DNA of 62,184 bases, taken from the NCBI RefSeq assembly GCF_000281045.1, contig NW_008246130.1, forward strand, positions 33,748 to 95,931, in the 5' to 3' direction. Source of the stretch: Saprolegnia diclina VS20 (Eukaryota; Oomycota; Saprolegniomycetes; Saprolegniales; Saprolegniaceae). The notes under the pieces are model-generated. The model made no database searches. It had not been told where the DNA came from and worked only from the letters and a program-made list of their open reading frames with translations. The translations under genes and the position numbers were made by a program. Every line of letters begins with the position of its first letter. Positions within the stretch are counted from its first letter, which is position 1. Of this stretch, positions 1 through 11,775 are shown piece after piece.

Positions 1-403
1 TGTGTGCCCTGATCCCTTCTGTACACAAGCGTCGTTCTTCTCGTACGTCGATGACGCTCAATCGACTCCAATCATGCTGTGTTGTTGCTTCTTTTTGGCC
101 GTAGAATGCGCACTACGCCAGTTCTCCAGGCGTACAAGAAATTAACGTCGACAACCGCCTCGGCATACGGTACCGTACAAGACAACAACCATGCTGTGTC
201 GCTAGTAATACCAAGTCACCCACGACTAGCGCGTCAAGCCTGAGGCAGCAACGTTGTTTTGTTTTGTGATTCTAATCCAACGAGTATAGTACGCATCGCG
301 GGGTCGGACTCTTCGTGGCGCTCAGGCTCGACGCTCGATGGCCTGTTCTTAAGCACAACGACGTCAGCTCTGGGACGAGAGCGATCTTTCGAAATCCCTC
401 GTT
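1..403. other. No gene seen
   Basis: I see no convincing coding sequence, RNA gene or repeat here. It is the region downstream of the minus-strand TMEM185-family gene that ends at 404. Confidence 0.5.
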
Positions 404-1754
404 TCAAACAGCTTCTACTTCAGCGTCGTCTTCAACGTAAAAGAGGACAATGACCGCACCCTACATATGCACCGGTGAGAAATGGTATAGTCCAACATTC
501 CAACTGTCGTACGACGGCAATCAAAAGTGCCATGGCGCCAAAGTAGGGCAAGCCAATCACAAGGGCCGAGTACCCAGGATCCGCGTCCAGTTGCCGCGTG
601 AGCAGCGCCAACAACGCGACGGGCGCGCCGACGCAAACAATCAGCAAGGTGAGGCCGCCACACGCCAGCAAGTTGGACGATGACGTGTCGTTATCATCGA
701 GCAGAAGAAACATCAGAAACCCCTACACAGACACGTCCATGACGGAAATCGGTCAAAAGATGACGTACAAGACCGGCCAGCACAAGGCCTAGTAGCAGCC
801 ATGTGGGTATAAAGACATAGCCCCAGCCAAAGCCGAGGAGCCCGTCCAGTCGAAGTAGCACGAGCGCATACTGGAGCGTGAAGGCGATGCTCACGGCAAA
901 CCAGTCGCTGCACATATCCGCGGCGAGAAGCGACGCCAAGAGCACCGTCCACGGCCATCGAATGACGTCGTCGAGGCGCAGGGCCACGAGAATGTGAAAG
1001 ACGACCAAGCCCATCGTGCTGTAGAGCGTGCCCCTACTCACAAGGTGTTGGAGCTGAACGACAGATGTCTCGGTGATGTACCTTGATAGAAAGGGCTTGG
1101 AGGCCGTGTCAGCGTCGCTCGCATCGTCGTCATTGCTGGCGTCGACGGCCGTATCGTCGCTGGGACTTGCGCCCATCTCGGTGCTAATGACCAGTTCGGT
1201 GGCTTTTTTGTCACTGGCGTTGTCATCCTCGTCGCTCGGGGCAGCGGCCTCGTCATCGGTACCGTGGCTGCTATTGGCCTTCACCTCGATGCTAGCGTCA
1301 AGAACGACGGTGGCGTCGTCGCTGGTCGTATCATCTGTGGTTGGCGACGAAGGCGAGGAATCCGTGATGACAAGCACTAGAAGCAGCAGCACAACGTCCG
1401 TGATCCAAAGCGGCGTCAGCGTTGCGGTCCATGACGCCGTGAGCACGCCGTCGGCCTTGAGACATACGAGAACTTTGCACATAAGTGGCAGCTAGAACAG
1501 GACAGTCGTCGAAGTGTAGTACCTGGCAGAAGCACGAGCGGGACACCGACGACGACCACGAGAAGAACGTAGAGACAGAGTAGGATTCGCAGAACGGGGT
1601 CTGTGCGCAGGCTCGAAGCGACAAAACTGCTCACCGCGACCATATCGAAGACGTCGGTCACCATGTCTTCCACTTGGGTCGTGCCGACGTCCGGCATCGC
1701 CAGCACGGTCGCCATTTGCACTTTGCTGCTCGATTGTGGCAGTGTCGATGCCAT
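404..1754 (-). CDS. TMEM185-family multi-pass membrane protein, copy 1
   Basis: This belongs to the transmembrane Fragile-X-F (TMEM185A-like) family, whose molecular role is not established. The hallmark is a repeated membrane unit with a [KR]xDG/D motif followed by W: VCLKADG, VALRLDDVIRW and VLLRLDG can be read. I place five exons; introns start GTAC, and the second (1034-1081) is 48 nt. The third-to-fourth exon junction restores VLAGL before GFLMF, and the last exon encodes a short acidic tail ending at TGA 404-406. A long acidic Ser/Thr/Asp loop lies after the first TM segments. The first in-frame ATG is at 1754, but alignment with copy 3 favours ATG 1715. A GATTGGCTGAAATC element sits just upstream. 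Copies 2 and 3 lie at 31.6-34.6 kb, again beside TRP-like genes. Confidence 0.8.
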
Positions 1755-1760
1755 TGGCCC

Positions 1761-1774
1761 GATTTCAGCCAATC
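1761..1774 (-). promoter_or_regulatory. CCAAT-type composite element (GATTGGCTGAAATC)
   Basis: Minus-strand GATTGGCTGAAATC immediately upstream of TMEM185 copy 1. The same composite precedes copy 3 at 33206 and several other genes, so a promoter role is inferred from recurrence. Confidence 0.5.
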
Positions 1775-2007
1775 CTGTGCTCGTGTGAGTTTTTGAATTT
1801 TGATCGACGCCACGACTCTGCCGCTGGAGGCACGACATTCCCTCTCGCCACTTGTATACGTGTCGTGTGGAGCGAGATCGACCGATCTGCGCTGGGCTCG
1901 TGTATTGTCTGGCTAGCATCCACGCGCTCACGCTCGTCAGCGGTCGCCGATGTGGCGTCAAGTGCTGCCACGCGCGTCGTCACTACTTGTTGGTTGAAGG
2001 CGAGTAG

Positions 2008-2588
2008 TTAGTTCGAGGCAGCCAACGCGTCACGCTCGGCAGGCGCGTCGCGCAGTGCTTTTTGGGCGATGGCGGCCTCTTGGGTACACGCAGCGAAGAC
2101 TCGTTTGCTCTGAAATAGCTGGATCTGAACGTATTTGGCGGCTGCATCCGCCGCTGCCATCTCCATTTCGTGCTCTTGTTGACGATTAGCCGGCGTTGCG
2201 ATGGCCACAGCAGCTTCGCGGAGGGCTGTGACTTGCGTAGTGAGGTCGGCAATTGCGTGTCTCTGGTGGCGACTGCTGTTTGCAGCGTCAGAATCGTCTG
2301 AACAGTGTCGAGCAAATGACAGAGCGTGGTGTCGTACGCGTCCTTGGCCGCCGACAAGAGCTTGTAGGCAAAGCCAAGCGTCAAGGTTGTCATCGTGGTA
2401 GATAAGACCATTTTCGTAAATGCGATCGATGAAAGGTACCATGCTTTTACGCGCGTATACTGGTTGACCGCGACGCCTGGAAAGATTTGACCGACCGTGT
2501 CGTCACGGGCCTCACCCGCGGCCACAAGCGTCGTAGGGCGACGACAGAAGAGCCAGACGAGCCCCCGCGCCGCCGCCTGCGCAGCCAC
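2008..2588 (-). pseudogene. Broken coiled-coil coding remnant
   Basis: Two adjacent minus-strand frames look coding but do not join. The upstream frame (to about 2260) gives a hydrophobic stretch then AAKDAYDTTLCHLLDTVQ. The downstream frame (ending TAG/TAA at 2008) gives an Ala/Gln-rich helix with DLTTQVTALREAAVAI and ends ERDALAASN. A one-base shift around 2255-2275 would join them, and no intron with GT-AG ends fits. The upstream frame also lacks an ATG until about 2410. I read it as a decayed gene or a sequence error. The family was not recognised. Confidence 0.3.
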
Positions 2589-2904
2589 GGACCGGCGAGC
2601 GAATGAAGAAGAAGGAGATTGCTAGTCTCTACGTATGCGAAGTCTTTGTGTAATTATGAAGATAACGCGAAACACGTTCATATATATATACTGGTTTCAT
2701 AATGCCTAGCTCTACAAGGGCTAGGGATCAGATGCGTCGTTGAAGCTGTCGTTGAATGTCTTCACGTGTCGTATCCTTTTCGCTCGAGATTGAGAAGTAT
2801 TGCAACATCCAGTTGGAGCTGTCTGGATTCCAGTGTAGTTACTTGCAACGACATGCCGCAAAAACAGCTACGCATTCGAGAAGATGTGCTACTACTAACC
2901 ACAA
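2589..2904. other. Intergenic, AT-rich
   Basis: No gene seen. There is a short TATATATATA run near 2681-2692, which could be a TATA-like element for the minus-strand remnant or simply low-complexity sequence. Confidence 0.4.
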
Positions 2905-4629
2905 TTACATGGCGCTCTTGGCGCCAAGCAGCTGGACTAACGATGCAACTGTGGCCTCGAGGCGCGCGACCTGGTCCGTGAGCATCGCGAGCCGCTCGTC
3001 GGACGAGAGCTCGTCCGGTCGAAACCCGAGGCGGCTCTCTTCGGCAGCGCCAAAGACGAGGCTTTGGCCATGGTCCAAATCCACGTCGTCGTCGTCGTCG
3101 TCGTCGCCCATGTAGAGGCCGCGGCTCGACTCGATGAGCGGTGCGACCTCCTGCAGCTCGATGTCGGCGCGCACTGGCAGTGGTAAAAGCCCTTGCGTCT
3201 TCTCACTGCGCAAGACGCACGCGGCGAAGCTCACGAGGGCCTCTCGCTTGGCCTTCTCCATGCGAGCCTCGACGCTTTTTGTCATCATGGCGATGAGGAC
3301 GTTGAGAAGCATGACCATCACGAGCGTCGCGTGGGTGAGCAAGAGCGTGTAGCCAAGCAGGACCGCGCTCGTCGTTGGCAGCTTCGCAAAGTTCGACGCA
3401 TCAAACTGTTGCAGTAGCACCAGGAACGTTTGCAGAAAGCTCTTGGGGAGCGAGTCGTACGCCGAGATCTCGGTCATGCTCTGGAAGAGGAGGTAGTAGG
3501 CAAAGCCAAAGGCGAATTGAAACGGAAGGTAAAATGCGAGAAAACGAGATACGTCGAGAAGCATTGCGCGCATCATCGGAATCAAAAACCCAGCCGTGCC
3601 GTGGACCTCGAGGTACTGGACGCTGAGGGCCCAGAGAAGAAAGGTCAAGACCGTTCCAAGCACAAGCTGAGGGACGTTGCCAGCATCGGGCGTCGCGACG
3701 AGCTGGCCGATCGCATAGCCCGTGACGACAAAGAACGTGGGCATCTGCAGCGCATTAAAGAACGAGCTGTAGTACGTTGCTTCGCTGCGTCCGAGGAGCA
3801 TCAATGCAAACTGACTCAGTACGTCAAAAGGAGCTACGCACGCCCAGTAGGCGCCATGCTGAAGCCAAAGCGGCCAACTGGCGACGTGCACCACGCGTGA
3901 CTCGGCCGGTACCTCCCCAAAGAGCTCGGCGAGCTCAAAGAGCAAGAAGTACGCGCCCGAGAGAAGCAGCGTCACATGGTTGCAAGAGACAAAGGCCGCA
4001 TAATCCGCGACCGCTTCGACCGCCGCGGTGTTGGCGTAGAGGCCGCCGGCAACGACGGCGCAGACGCTGGTCGTGACAAAACACCAGAGCTCCTTGCGAC
4101 GATACGTAAAGAAGCGGCACGCGAGAAGACTCAGCAGCAGTGATAACATCGCGACGGCCCATATTGACGGGAAACGGATCGGTTGGGCGTCGCGCGTAGC
4201 TCGTCGCCACGGAGAGCGTCATCGAGAGCAAGAGCACACCGTACATGAGGAGCTGCTCGAGATACATGCGCATGCCAAACGCCTAGCCGACACGTCAGCG
4301 CGAGGCGAGCAAAGCAAGCGTACCTCCCACTTCATTTGAATCACAGTGCGCATGACTGCGTGCTCGAGAAGGGCCTTGGCCTCCTCGCGACTTCCGGTGA
4401 GCGGGCCCTCGAGGATACGGTAGAGCGGCGTCGATCGAAGCTGCGTCTCGCCGTACACTTGCCGGATCTAGGCGCGAGCATGGCACAACATGGAAGATGC
4501 ATGCTATAGTACCTCGGCTTCGTGCCCAATGCACTTGGTCAGCTCCGCCTTGGCCTTCTCGAGCTTACCGGCCTTGAGCGCAGCGCTGAAGAGGTGTAGG
4601 TCAAAGGCCTTTGCGGGCGATGGCGGCAT
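2905..4629 (-). CDS. TRP-like ion channel A (apparent frameshift)
   Basis: Paralogue A of the TRP-like family. Exon 1 (4513-4629) starts MPPSPAKAFDLHLF and ends KCIGHEAE; exon 2 (4324-4467) ends VIQMKWE; exon 3 (2905-4282) starts AFGMRMYLEQLLMY. Intron phases and positions match the other six copies. Six TM segments, an IPMMRAMLLDVSRF S4-S5-type linker and a C-terminal coiled coil (RLEATVASLVQLL) are visible. The pore segment reads FLVLLQQFDASNF, so the Gly of the family filter is replaced. Between about 4175 and 4210 the frame must shift by one base to restore the conserved S2 helix (SIWAVAMLSLLL). A 46-nt GTTTCC...GAG intron would also restore frame but deletes that helix. It may be a decaying copy or carry a sequence error. 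Confidence 0.75.
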
Positions 4630-5361
4630 GGCGACGTGTGCAGTCGTTCGACCAAGGTGATCTGTCCATACGAAAGAACACACCGTGCCGCAGAAAAGGC
4701 AACGTCATGTTAGAACAACGTATCTTCTGTTAAAACGGTTTGTATTGAAATATAACAACGTGTTCGAGCTCGTAACGCACTTCTCAATGATGTTATAACG
4801 TTGTTTGCGTGCCATTTCGTCAACAATCCGCACACGTCCATGACGTGGCGCTCGGAGAGAGCTCCACGTAAATAAAATTGTTCCAATACAAATAATGATA
4901 TAGTTTAAAATATATGTATAAAAATGGACCGGTTGAAGGCCACGGCAGTGCTTGACGCCGATCGTCGAAAGACGTCCATCATAACTCGAACAGCTGCTGC
5001 GCACACTCAAGCGCCAAGGGTTTAGCCACAAGGTGACGCTCGCAGAGGTGTTGTCGGACAGAAGCAGCGGCCTCGAACTCAACTTACACGGTACAGTATG
5101 GCCCACATGCAGGCTTTGCTCTACTAATGTTAGGGAGTGAATACACTTTGCTTTGGCTCTCGCAAACCAACTAATTCGAAGAGTCCTTTTTATGGACTCT
5201 TGCATACAACTTGTTGAGGCATATCACGTCGTGGCCCAGACACGCGGCAACGGTGTCGCTTCCGGTACTGTAGATGCCTGCACTCGTTGAACGTACCCAG
5301 CCATTGGCAGCTGGAGCGTCCATTTCGAAGACAGGGCGACGCACTTTTCAATCCTCGCCCG
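4630..5361. other. Intergenic between divergent TRP-like A and B
   Basis: Presumed bidirectional promoter region, partly AT-rich. No coding potential was recognised. It contains a perfect small inverted repeat at 5179-5201. Confidence 0.5.
5179..5201. repeat. Small inverted repeat
   Basis: AAGAGTCC, a 7-nt loop, then GGACTCTT: eight perfect pairs. It lies about 160 nt upstream of the TRP-like B start. Function unknown. Confidence 0.5.
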
Positions 5362-6985
5362 ATGACCGACGTCTTCTCGCACGAAGCGTTCCGGCGCAGC
5401 CTCCAGCGCGACTTTGACTTGACGGCCGCGATCGCCGAGCTCAACAAATGCCTCGTCCAGCCACGCCAGGTCTGGACGCGCGACGACATTTCGCCTGTGT
5501 ACCAAGAGTTATGACTAGGTGTTTGAAGTCTACAACGGCCTCGACGATGACGTGAGCCACACGCCGCTCTTCTATATCCTCGACGCCGACCCGCGCGTCC
5601 AGCGCAAGCTGCTTCCTACGCAGCTCTTGCAGCACCCAGTGCTCCGACAAGTGATTGCGATGAAGTGGCAGGTGCGTACTATTTTCTACTCGTATTTTCT
5701 ACGAGTCGGGATGCTGACTATCGACTAGAACTTTGGCCTTCGGCGGTACTCCGAACAACTCGTCATGTACATGCTCTTGCTGCTCTCGATGGGGCTCACG
5801 ACCACCGAGTCGTGCGCACCGACGTTCATCGCCCTCGAGATTGCACTGGGGCTCGTCTACGTGGCGTGCCGAGGCTTGCGCTATCCCACGCGGCACTGCT
5901 TTGCACTCGCGACTGCGTTTGTCGTCGCTCTCGTCATCGTCACGCTCCCGCCGGTGCTTGAGGCCCACGCCTCCCGCGCCGCACTTGCCACCATGACGCA
6001 CCTCGTGCTGCTTTTCTCGGCGCTCTATTTTGCCATCTTTGAGCTTAACGAGATGTTTGCTGAAGTCGATCCGACCAACCGCGAACTCGACTTGGGCTGC
6101 GCGAGCCCGATGCTCAAGAAGGTTCTCTACTATGCGATTTTTTGCCCTCTCTCGGTCGTCGTGCAATTTGCGTTGTTGCTCTGCGGCGCGAGCGACGCCA
6201 AGTATTTTGCGGCCTCGGATTTCAACAAGTTGCAGCTGCCGGCGTTTGTGGCCACTTGCGTCGTCGCGGGCTGTGCGCTGCAAGGCACGCATCTGCGTTC
6301 GCTGAGTCTCTCGCTCCAGCTCGTCCTCTGGGTGCTCTCGCTGCAGTATTTTGAAGTCCACGCGGTCCTTGGCGTCTATGTCCACCTCCTCAAGCGCATG
6401 CTGCGCCAAGTGCTCGCGATTCTTGTCCTCTACGTGCCGTGCCACATTGGCTTGACGCTGAGCTACACGCAGCTCTTCCAGCATTCGAACGAACCCGCGT
6501 ACAGCTCATTTGCAGCCTCGAGCCGGTCGACGTACCTGGTGCTCTTTGGCCACTTTGATTACGGGCCGTTTGAGCGCCTTGGCTCGACGCTCGGCTATGC
6601 TCTGCTGCTAACGCATGCCACGATCGTGCTGCTTTTGCTGGGCAATATGCTCGTGGCGACGATGGTCTCGGTGATCGACCAGCCGCTGGCGCAGCAGGAG
6701 GCGCTTGTGAGTCTGGCCGAGTGTGTGCTCAGGAGCGAAAAAGCTGCGGGGCTCGCCCGGCTTGAAGCTATCTCGGTCGAGGACGAGCGTCGCCTTTTGC
6801 TTTTGCGCGTCGACAGCGAGACGTACGTTGCAATTGCGATCGAAGAAGGTCCGTCGCTGCACGACCACGTCGCGTCAATGCGCTCTGAGCTCGCAGACGC
6901 GCGCGCAATGCACGCCGCGTCGCAAGCCACGCTCGAGCAATTGGTGACATTGGTGCAGACATGGAAAAAGGACAAGTCGCCATGA
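5362..6985 (+). CDS. TRP-like ion channel B
   Basis: Three exons: 5362-5469, 5519-5671 and 5729-6985, both introns in phase 0, giving about 505 residues. It starts MTDVFSHEAFRRSL, the first ATG in frame. The N-terminal domain has the family words AELNKC, TPLFYIL and LLQHPVLRQVIAMKWQ. The channel body begins NFGLRRYSEQLVMYML. It is the most divergent copy: the S1-S2 loop is shortened and the pore reads YLVLFGHFDYGPFERL, without the MLGQIE filter of C, D and G. The C terminus keeps a short heptad helix. Intron 1 has an unusual GTCTGG donor. The frame is open throughout, so it is probably functional, possibly as a subunit of heteromeric channels (inference). Confidence 0.8.
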
Positions 6986-7949
6986 AACATGAGTTCTATT
7001 GGGGCATGAATACAAACTACACTGGGATAAATCTCTCCATGCGCAGCTTGCTCCCGACGACCAAGGGCTGGTGCCAGCTCCCACGCATTCAGGCGTACAA
7101 GCTACGTATGCCAAGTCGTCTGTGAGTGAGTTTTTGCTTTTATGATTTCAACGCCAACATGTTGGATTGATTGATGTGGGTTCTAGGTCCAGTATTGCGT
7201 CCACCAGGAGCTCGCAAAGATATCAGTTCTCGCGGCAAGAGGTCGTGTGCGAAATCTGGATCGTAATCTTATTCGACCCCAATTTATCACTTTGCGTATT
7301 TTGAAAGCCTTCCACTACCTACATGGTAGATCGTGAATCAATACTAGAATGACTGGACCGGTAGCCGCAGTCAACATGGCGACTGGTGCGCACGAGGATG
7401 CCTTTATTGGACCACACTTGCTGGACTTTGGCCAATGTTTGAGTATCGTTTCAGCAGCCGTCGAACATCCTCCTTGGTTATTATCCACGGACCAGTCGAC
7501 TGAGATTCAAGTCACGGTCTATGCCGCCACTGCGAGTATTCTGCAATCCTACTGAACAACTACGTATTATTTCACTTTAGGACGAGCCCTCGTGTGCAAT
7601 ACAATACGGTGCCCGCCAAGTGGTGACTCGATAAATTGCGACTGGTCGAGTTGATACACTGTTGTTTTTGAAACGGGCGTGACACACATGTTTTACAAGC
7701 TGAAACCGATAGATGTAGACCAAAGGGATAAAGCTATTGTATATATACTACCTGGATAGAGTAAAATTCACTCACTGCTGCTTCAGACCATTAAATCGTA
7801 GAAACGTAGACAAGGTGGTGGTGCAACTGTTGCTGTTCAGCTTTGTGTGGCTGCCATGAAGTTGATAAGTTCATCTGCGATCATTTCCTGGACACGATTG
7901 TGAAGAGCGACATCCTAACGTTGGAGTCACTTTTCCTTTAGCGACGAGC
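6986..7949. other. Intergenic
   Basis: Nearly 1 kb without a convincing gene. A 68-codon open frame at 7349-7555 has no recognisable motif and was not called. A TATATATA run near 7739 precedes the next gene by about 200 nt. Confidence 0.4.
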
Positions 7950-9684
7950 ATGAGCCAAGCCATTCCCGGCGCACCACACCAAGAGTTTGATCTCCACAAG
8001 CTGAAGTCCTACGCCGCGCAAGGCTTCGTGCGCAAGGCGACCAAAGAGCTCAACAAGTGTGTCATCGCCGACGACAAGCTCCAGCGCGGCGACGACCAGA
8101 ATCCGAACCGCGGGTTTCATTATGCCTTGGTACGCCAAACGATCCTCTCTTCTCTGCGCGACCGCTCTCATGCGTCGACGAAATTGAATAGCTGCGCGAG
8201 GTGTACGGCAACACCGGCGACGCGGTAAAGGACACCGTCCTTTTCTCGATCCTGCCCCAGGTGGAGTCCAAGGAGCTCCTCAACCACAAGGTGATGGGAC
8301 GTGTCCTAGCGATCAAGTGGCAGGTAGGAGTCTCGTCTTGTTTTCGCAACTCATCTCGTTGTAGACTTTTGCCTGCTGCATGAACTTGCAACAGATCATG
8401 CTCTACCTCTTGCTGCTGATGACGCTGACGCTTTCCGTGACGATGGACCTCGGCGATGGCGAGTCGCCCACCTTCCACACGCAGCTGCTCGTTTGGCTCA
8501 ACGTCGGCGTCGCCCTTGTGCTTGGGCTTATCGCAACCAGTTACTTTCACTACGCGAACCGCAAGCTCTGGGCCGTCAAGACCATCGGCGTCATCGGTCT
8601 CGTGCTCCTTGCGCTCAATTTCTGCGCCGATTCCATCGCTGCGCACGTCAACTGGATTTGGTTCGTGCGCTGCAACAACGTCGTGCTAACGCCCACGGCG
8701 CTCTTCTTTATCCGCTTTGAGATCAGTGAGCTCTACGGCGAGATCGTCAAGAAGCGTGACACACAACATCTCCACGTCGTTGAGATTGCTCTCGAAGCCA
8801 CCATCGATTTTTTCCTCAGCTTTTTCGGCCGCAACGCGTCGCACTACTTCAACTCGTTCTTCAACAAGGTCCAGCTCCCGACCTTCGTCGCGATCCTCGT
8901 CTTTGTCATCACCGAGACCTTTTACCCGTGCGGTGACGACGTCCGCTTGTACTTTGGCATCATCATCACGTTCGCGGCATGGTCGACCAGTATCCAGTAC
9001 CTCGAGATCCACGGCACGGCCGGGTACCTCATCTCGCTCATGACGTTCATGCTCAACGACGTCGTCAAGTTCATGGCCTTCTACCTCCCGTTCCAGTGCG
9101 CGTATGCGATTTCTTACTACCTCTTGTTTGAAGGCCGCGGCGTCGACGCCTACGCGACCATCGCCCACAGCTTTGTGACCACGTTCCTCGTCATGCTCGG
9201 CCAGATCGAACTCGAACCGTTCGAGAACCTCCCGGCGCCGGGCCCATATGTACTGGGCTACACGCTCCTCCTGACGCACGCGACGCTTGTGATTGTCATG
9301 CTCCTCAACGTCCTCATTGCGATGCTCAACAAGTCGATGGACAAGGTCATGGAGAAGGCCAAGCTCGAGGTCCGCGTGAGTTTCGCCGAGTGCATCCTCC
9401 GGAACGAGAAGGTCTACGGGCTTCGCCCGATGCCCGAGCAAGATCCGTGCGCAGCTTTGGCGGCCGAAGAAACGCGTCATCTGCTGCATGGTTCCCACGG
9501 TGGCGCAGAAATAGTCGAGGTGGACGATGCCGAGCAAAACAAGGCCGATTTTACGACGCTCCCAGATGACGTGGCCACGCTTTGCAAGCGTCTGGATGAA
9601 TCCGAGAAGCATAACGCACGTCTCGAGGCTATGCTGCAGGACATTATGCTCCACTTGAACATCGCGCCTCGTGCCACAGCGTAA
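7950..9684 (+). CDS. TRP-like ion channel C
   Basis: Three exons: 7950-8129, 8192-8323 and 8365-9684, about 543 residues, both introns in phase 0. The N-terminal domain has TKELNKCVIADD, VYGNTGDAV and LLNHKVMGRVLAIKWQ. The body begins TFACCMNLQQIMLYLLLL. The S4-S5 region reads LEIHGTAGYLISLM and the pore FLVMLGQIELEPFENL, similar in layout to TRPA/TRPV pores with an acidic filter. S6 (LLLTHATLVIVMLLNVLIAML) is followed by FAECILRNEK and a C-terminal coiled coil. By family knowledge it should be a tetrameric plasma- or endomembrane cation channel; ion selectivity is unknown. The tract 9001-9340 is almost identical to TRP-like G. Confidence 0.85.
9001..9340 (+). repeat. Near-identical tract shared with TRP-like G (38178-38517)
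   Basis: By eye about five differences in 340 aligned bases, with no gaps, across the S4-S6 pore-coding part. Flanking parts of the same genes are clearly more divergent, including the first exons and the C-terminal tail. Confidence 0.75.
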
Positions 9685-9991
9685 AGTTTTCGAATCAGAA
9701 ATTAGTGTTGCTGGCGTAGTTCACGTGGGCCTTTGCATATGCACCTGCTCTCCTTTGCGTAATTGCAATTCGCATATTCTTATAGCTTTAGTACAATCAG
9801 AGAGGCTCAACGCAATCCAACCACAAACGGACGGCCACGGAAGCATCCAACGGACGGCTGTCAATGGCCAGGTGATAGCTACTCGTCGTGCCAGTGACAC
9901 GTCTAACACATATCATAACAGCTTTGTGGATGTTATAACACGCAGCTGCGCCGGACAGGCCGATTTGGGTCATTTCGCCTTTGCAGCCAGG
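9685..9991. other. Intergenic between TRP-like C and D
   Basis: 307 nt presumably carrying the 3' end of C and the promoter of D. No distinct element was recognised. Confidence 0.4.
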
Positions 9992-11775
9992 ATGGCGACA
10001 CCGTCGGCGACACCCGTCAACAAGAATGCGTTCAACGCGACGGTCTTTGAGAAGGCGATCACGGGCAAAAAGCTGCGCCTCGCGGTCGCAACGGCCGAGC
10101 TCGACAAGTGCATCGACAACGAGCACGAGGTTGACTCCACTGCGCATGGCGATCGTCGTCTCACTCATATGACTATGCTATCTTTGCGAGTAGCTGCGTC
10201 AAGTCTACGGCGTTTTGGGCGAAACGGGCTTGAACGAGACACCGCTCTTTCTCGTCCTCCAGAGCCCGCAATACAAGAACCGAGACGAAGCCAAGCAGCT
10301 TCTCGAGCACCCGGTCATGCGCAAGGTCATCATGCTCAAGTGGAAGGTATGCCATTCTTCTTCTTGCCTCGGCTTATCTCTCGACCTAGATATTCGGGAT
10401 GCGCATGTACATGGAGCAAGCGCTCATGTATCTCTTGCTGCTCATGACGCTGACGCTGTCCGTCTCGATGGACGTGAGCGACGACGACGCGTTTCCCGCG
10501 CAGCTCTCGGTGTGGCTCTACATTGGGCTCGGCCTCATCACCGCGCTGGTCGCGACCTTCTTCTTCTTCAAGTACGCGTACCGCGCCTTGTGGTGGACGT
10601 GCGTCACAGGCCTCATTTTGCTCGAGTGGCTCTTCACACGCACGGTGCTGAGCCCGTTCCTGCACGCCCATGTCGCCTGGCCAGCGTTTGTGTACGTCAA
10701 CAACGTGCTTTTGGCGATCGTCGGCATCTACTTTCTCCGCTTTGAGCTCAACGAGATGTTTGGCGAGCTCAGCGAGAGGCACCGCGAGTTTGACTGCGGC
10801 ATCGAGTCGCTTTCGCCGCGTCTCAAGAAGCTCTTGTACTACGTCGTCTTTGCGCCCTTCATGGTCATCGCGCAGTTCCTCCTTATGCTGCTCGGGCACG
10901 TTGAAGCCAACTATTACCAGTCCGACTTCAACAAGGTGCAGCTGCCAACATTCATCGTACTCGTCGTGTACGCGGTCGCCGAGCTCATAATGCCCTTCAA
11001 GGCCGACGCGCGGCTGTGCGTCGGCATTGGCCTGACCTTCCTCACGTGGGCGCTGAGTGTGCAGTACCTCGAGGTGCATGGCACGGCCGGCTACTTGATC
11101 CCGATGATGAAGCGCATGCTGCATGACGTGTACCGCTTCATGGCCTTCTACGTTCCGTTCCAGTGCGCCTATGCGTTTGCGTACTACCTCCTCTTCCAAG
11201 ACCACGAAAACGCGGAGGGCTACGACACGATTCCCAAGAGCTTTGTGACCACGTTCCTCGTCATGCTCGGGCAGATCGAGACCGGTCCGTTTGACGAGCT
11301 CACCGACGCGACGCAGTATGTATTGGGCTACACGCTGCTGCTGACGCACGCGACGCTCGTGATCGTCATGCTCCTCAACGTGCTCGTTGCCATGATGACC
11401 AAAAGCGTCGACGGCGGCATGGAGAAGGCCAAGCGCGAGGCCCTCGTGAGCTTCGCCGAGTGCATCTTGCGCAGTGAGAAGACGACGGGCCTCATGCCGC
11501 TACCCGAGAATGCGCTGCCCAAGCGCAAGCTCACAGAGCTCGAACCGCTCGTCGTTGTGGGCGATGCGCCCATGTACCTCGAAGCCGCCTCGTCCAAAGA
11601 CTTGAGCGACGACGTGGAAGACGACGGCCTCGGCTTCAAACCCGACGACAAGTCGAGCGACGAACTCGTCGAGGAGCTCACGGCGGAAGTTGCCGGCCTC
11701 AAGGACGAGCTCGCCGAGATGCGCCGTGACATGCAAGAGATGCTGCAGCTCCTCAAAACCATGAGCCACCCGTAG
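9992..11775 (+). CDS. TRP-like ion channel D
   Basis: Three exons: 9992-10129, 10194-10346 and 10390-11775, about 558 residues. It starts MATPSATPVNKNAF. The N-terminal domain carries ATAELDKC, VYGVLGETG, TPLFLVL and LLEHPVMRKVIMLKWK. The body opens IFGMRMYMEQALMYLLLL. Conserved inner parts are NKVQLPTF, EVHGTAGYLIPMMKRML and the pore FLVMLGQIETGPFDEL. S6 runs into FAECILRSEKTTGL. The tail ends in a clear coiled coil (LKDELAEMRRDMQEML), a likely tetramerisation helix. It is the best representative of the family and sits head-to-tail with C and E. No ankyrin repeats are present, unlike animal TRPV or TRPA. Intron 1 has a weak GTTGAC donor. Confidence 0.87.

Noticed and set aside
8686-9654. 322-codon minus-strand open frame over TRP-like C
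   Set aside because: The same kind of antisense frame appears over D, E, F and G; it mirrors conserved codons of the sense gene.
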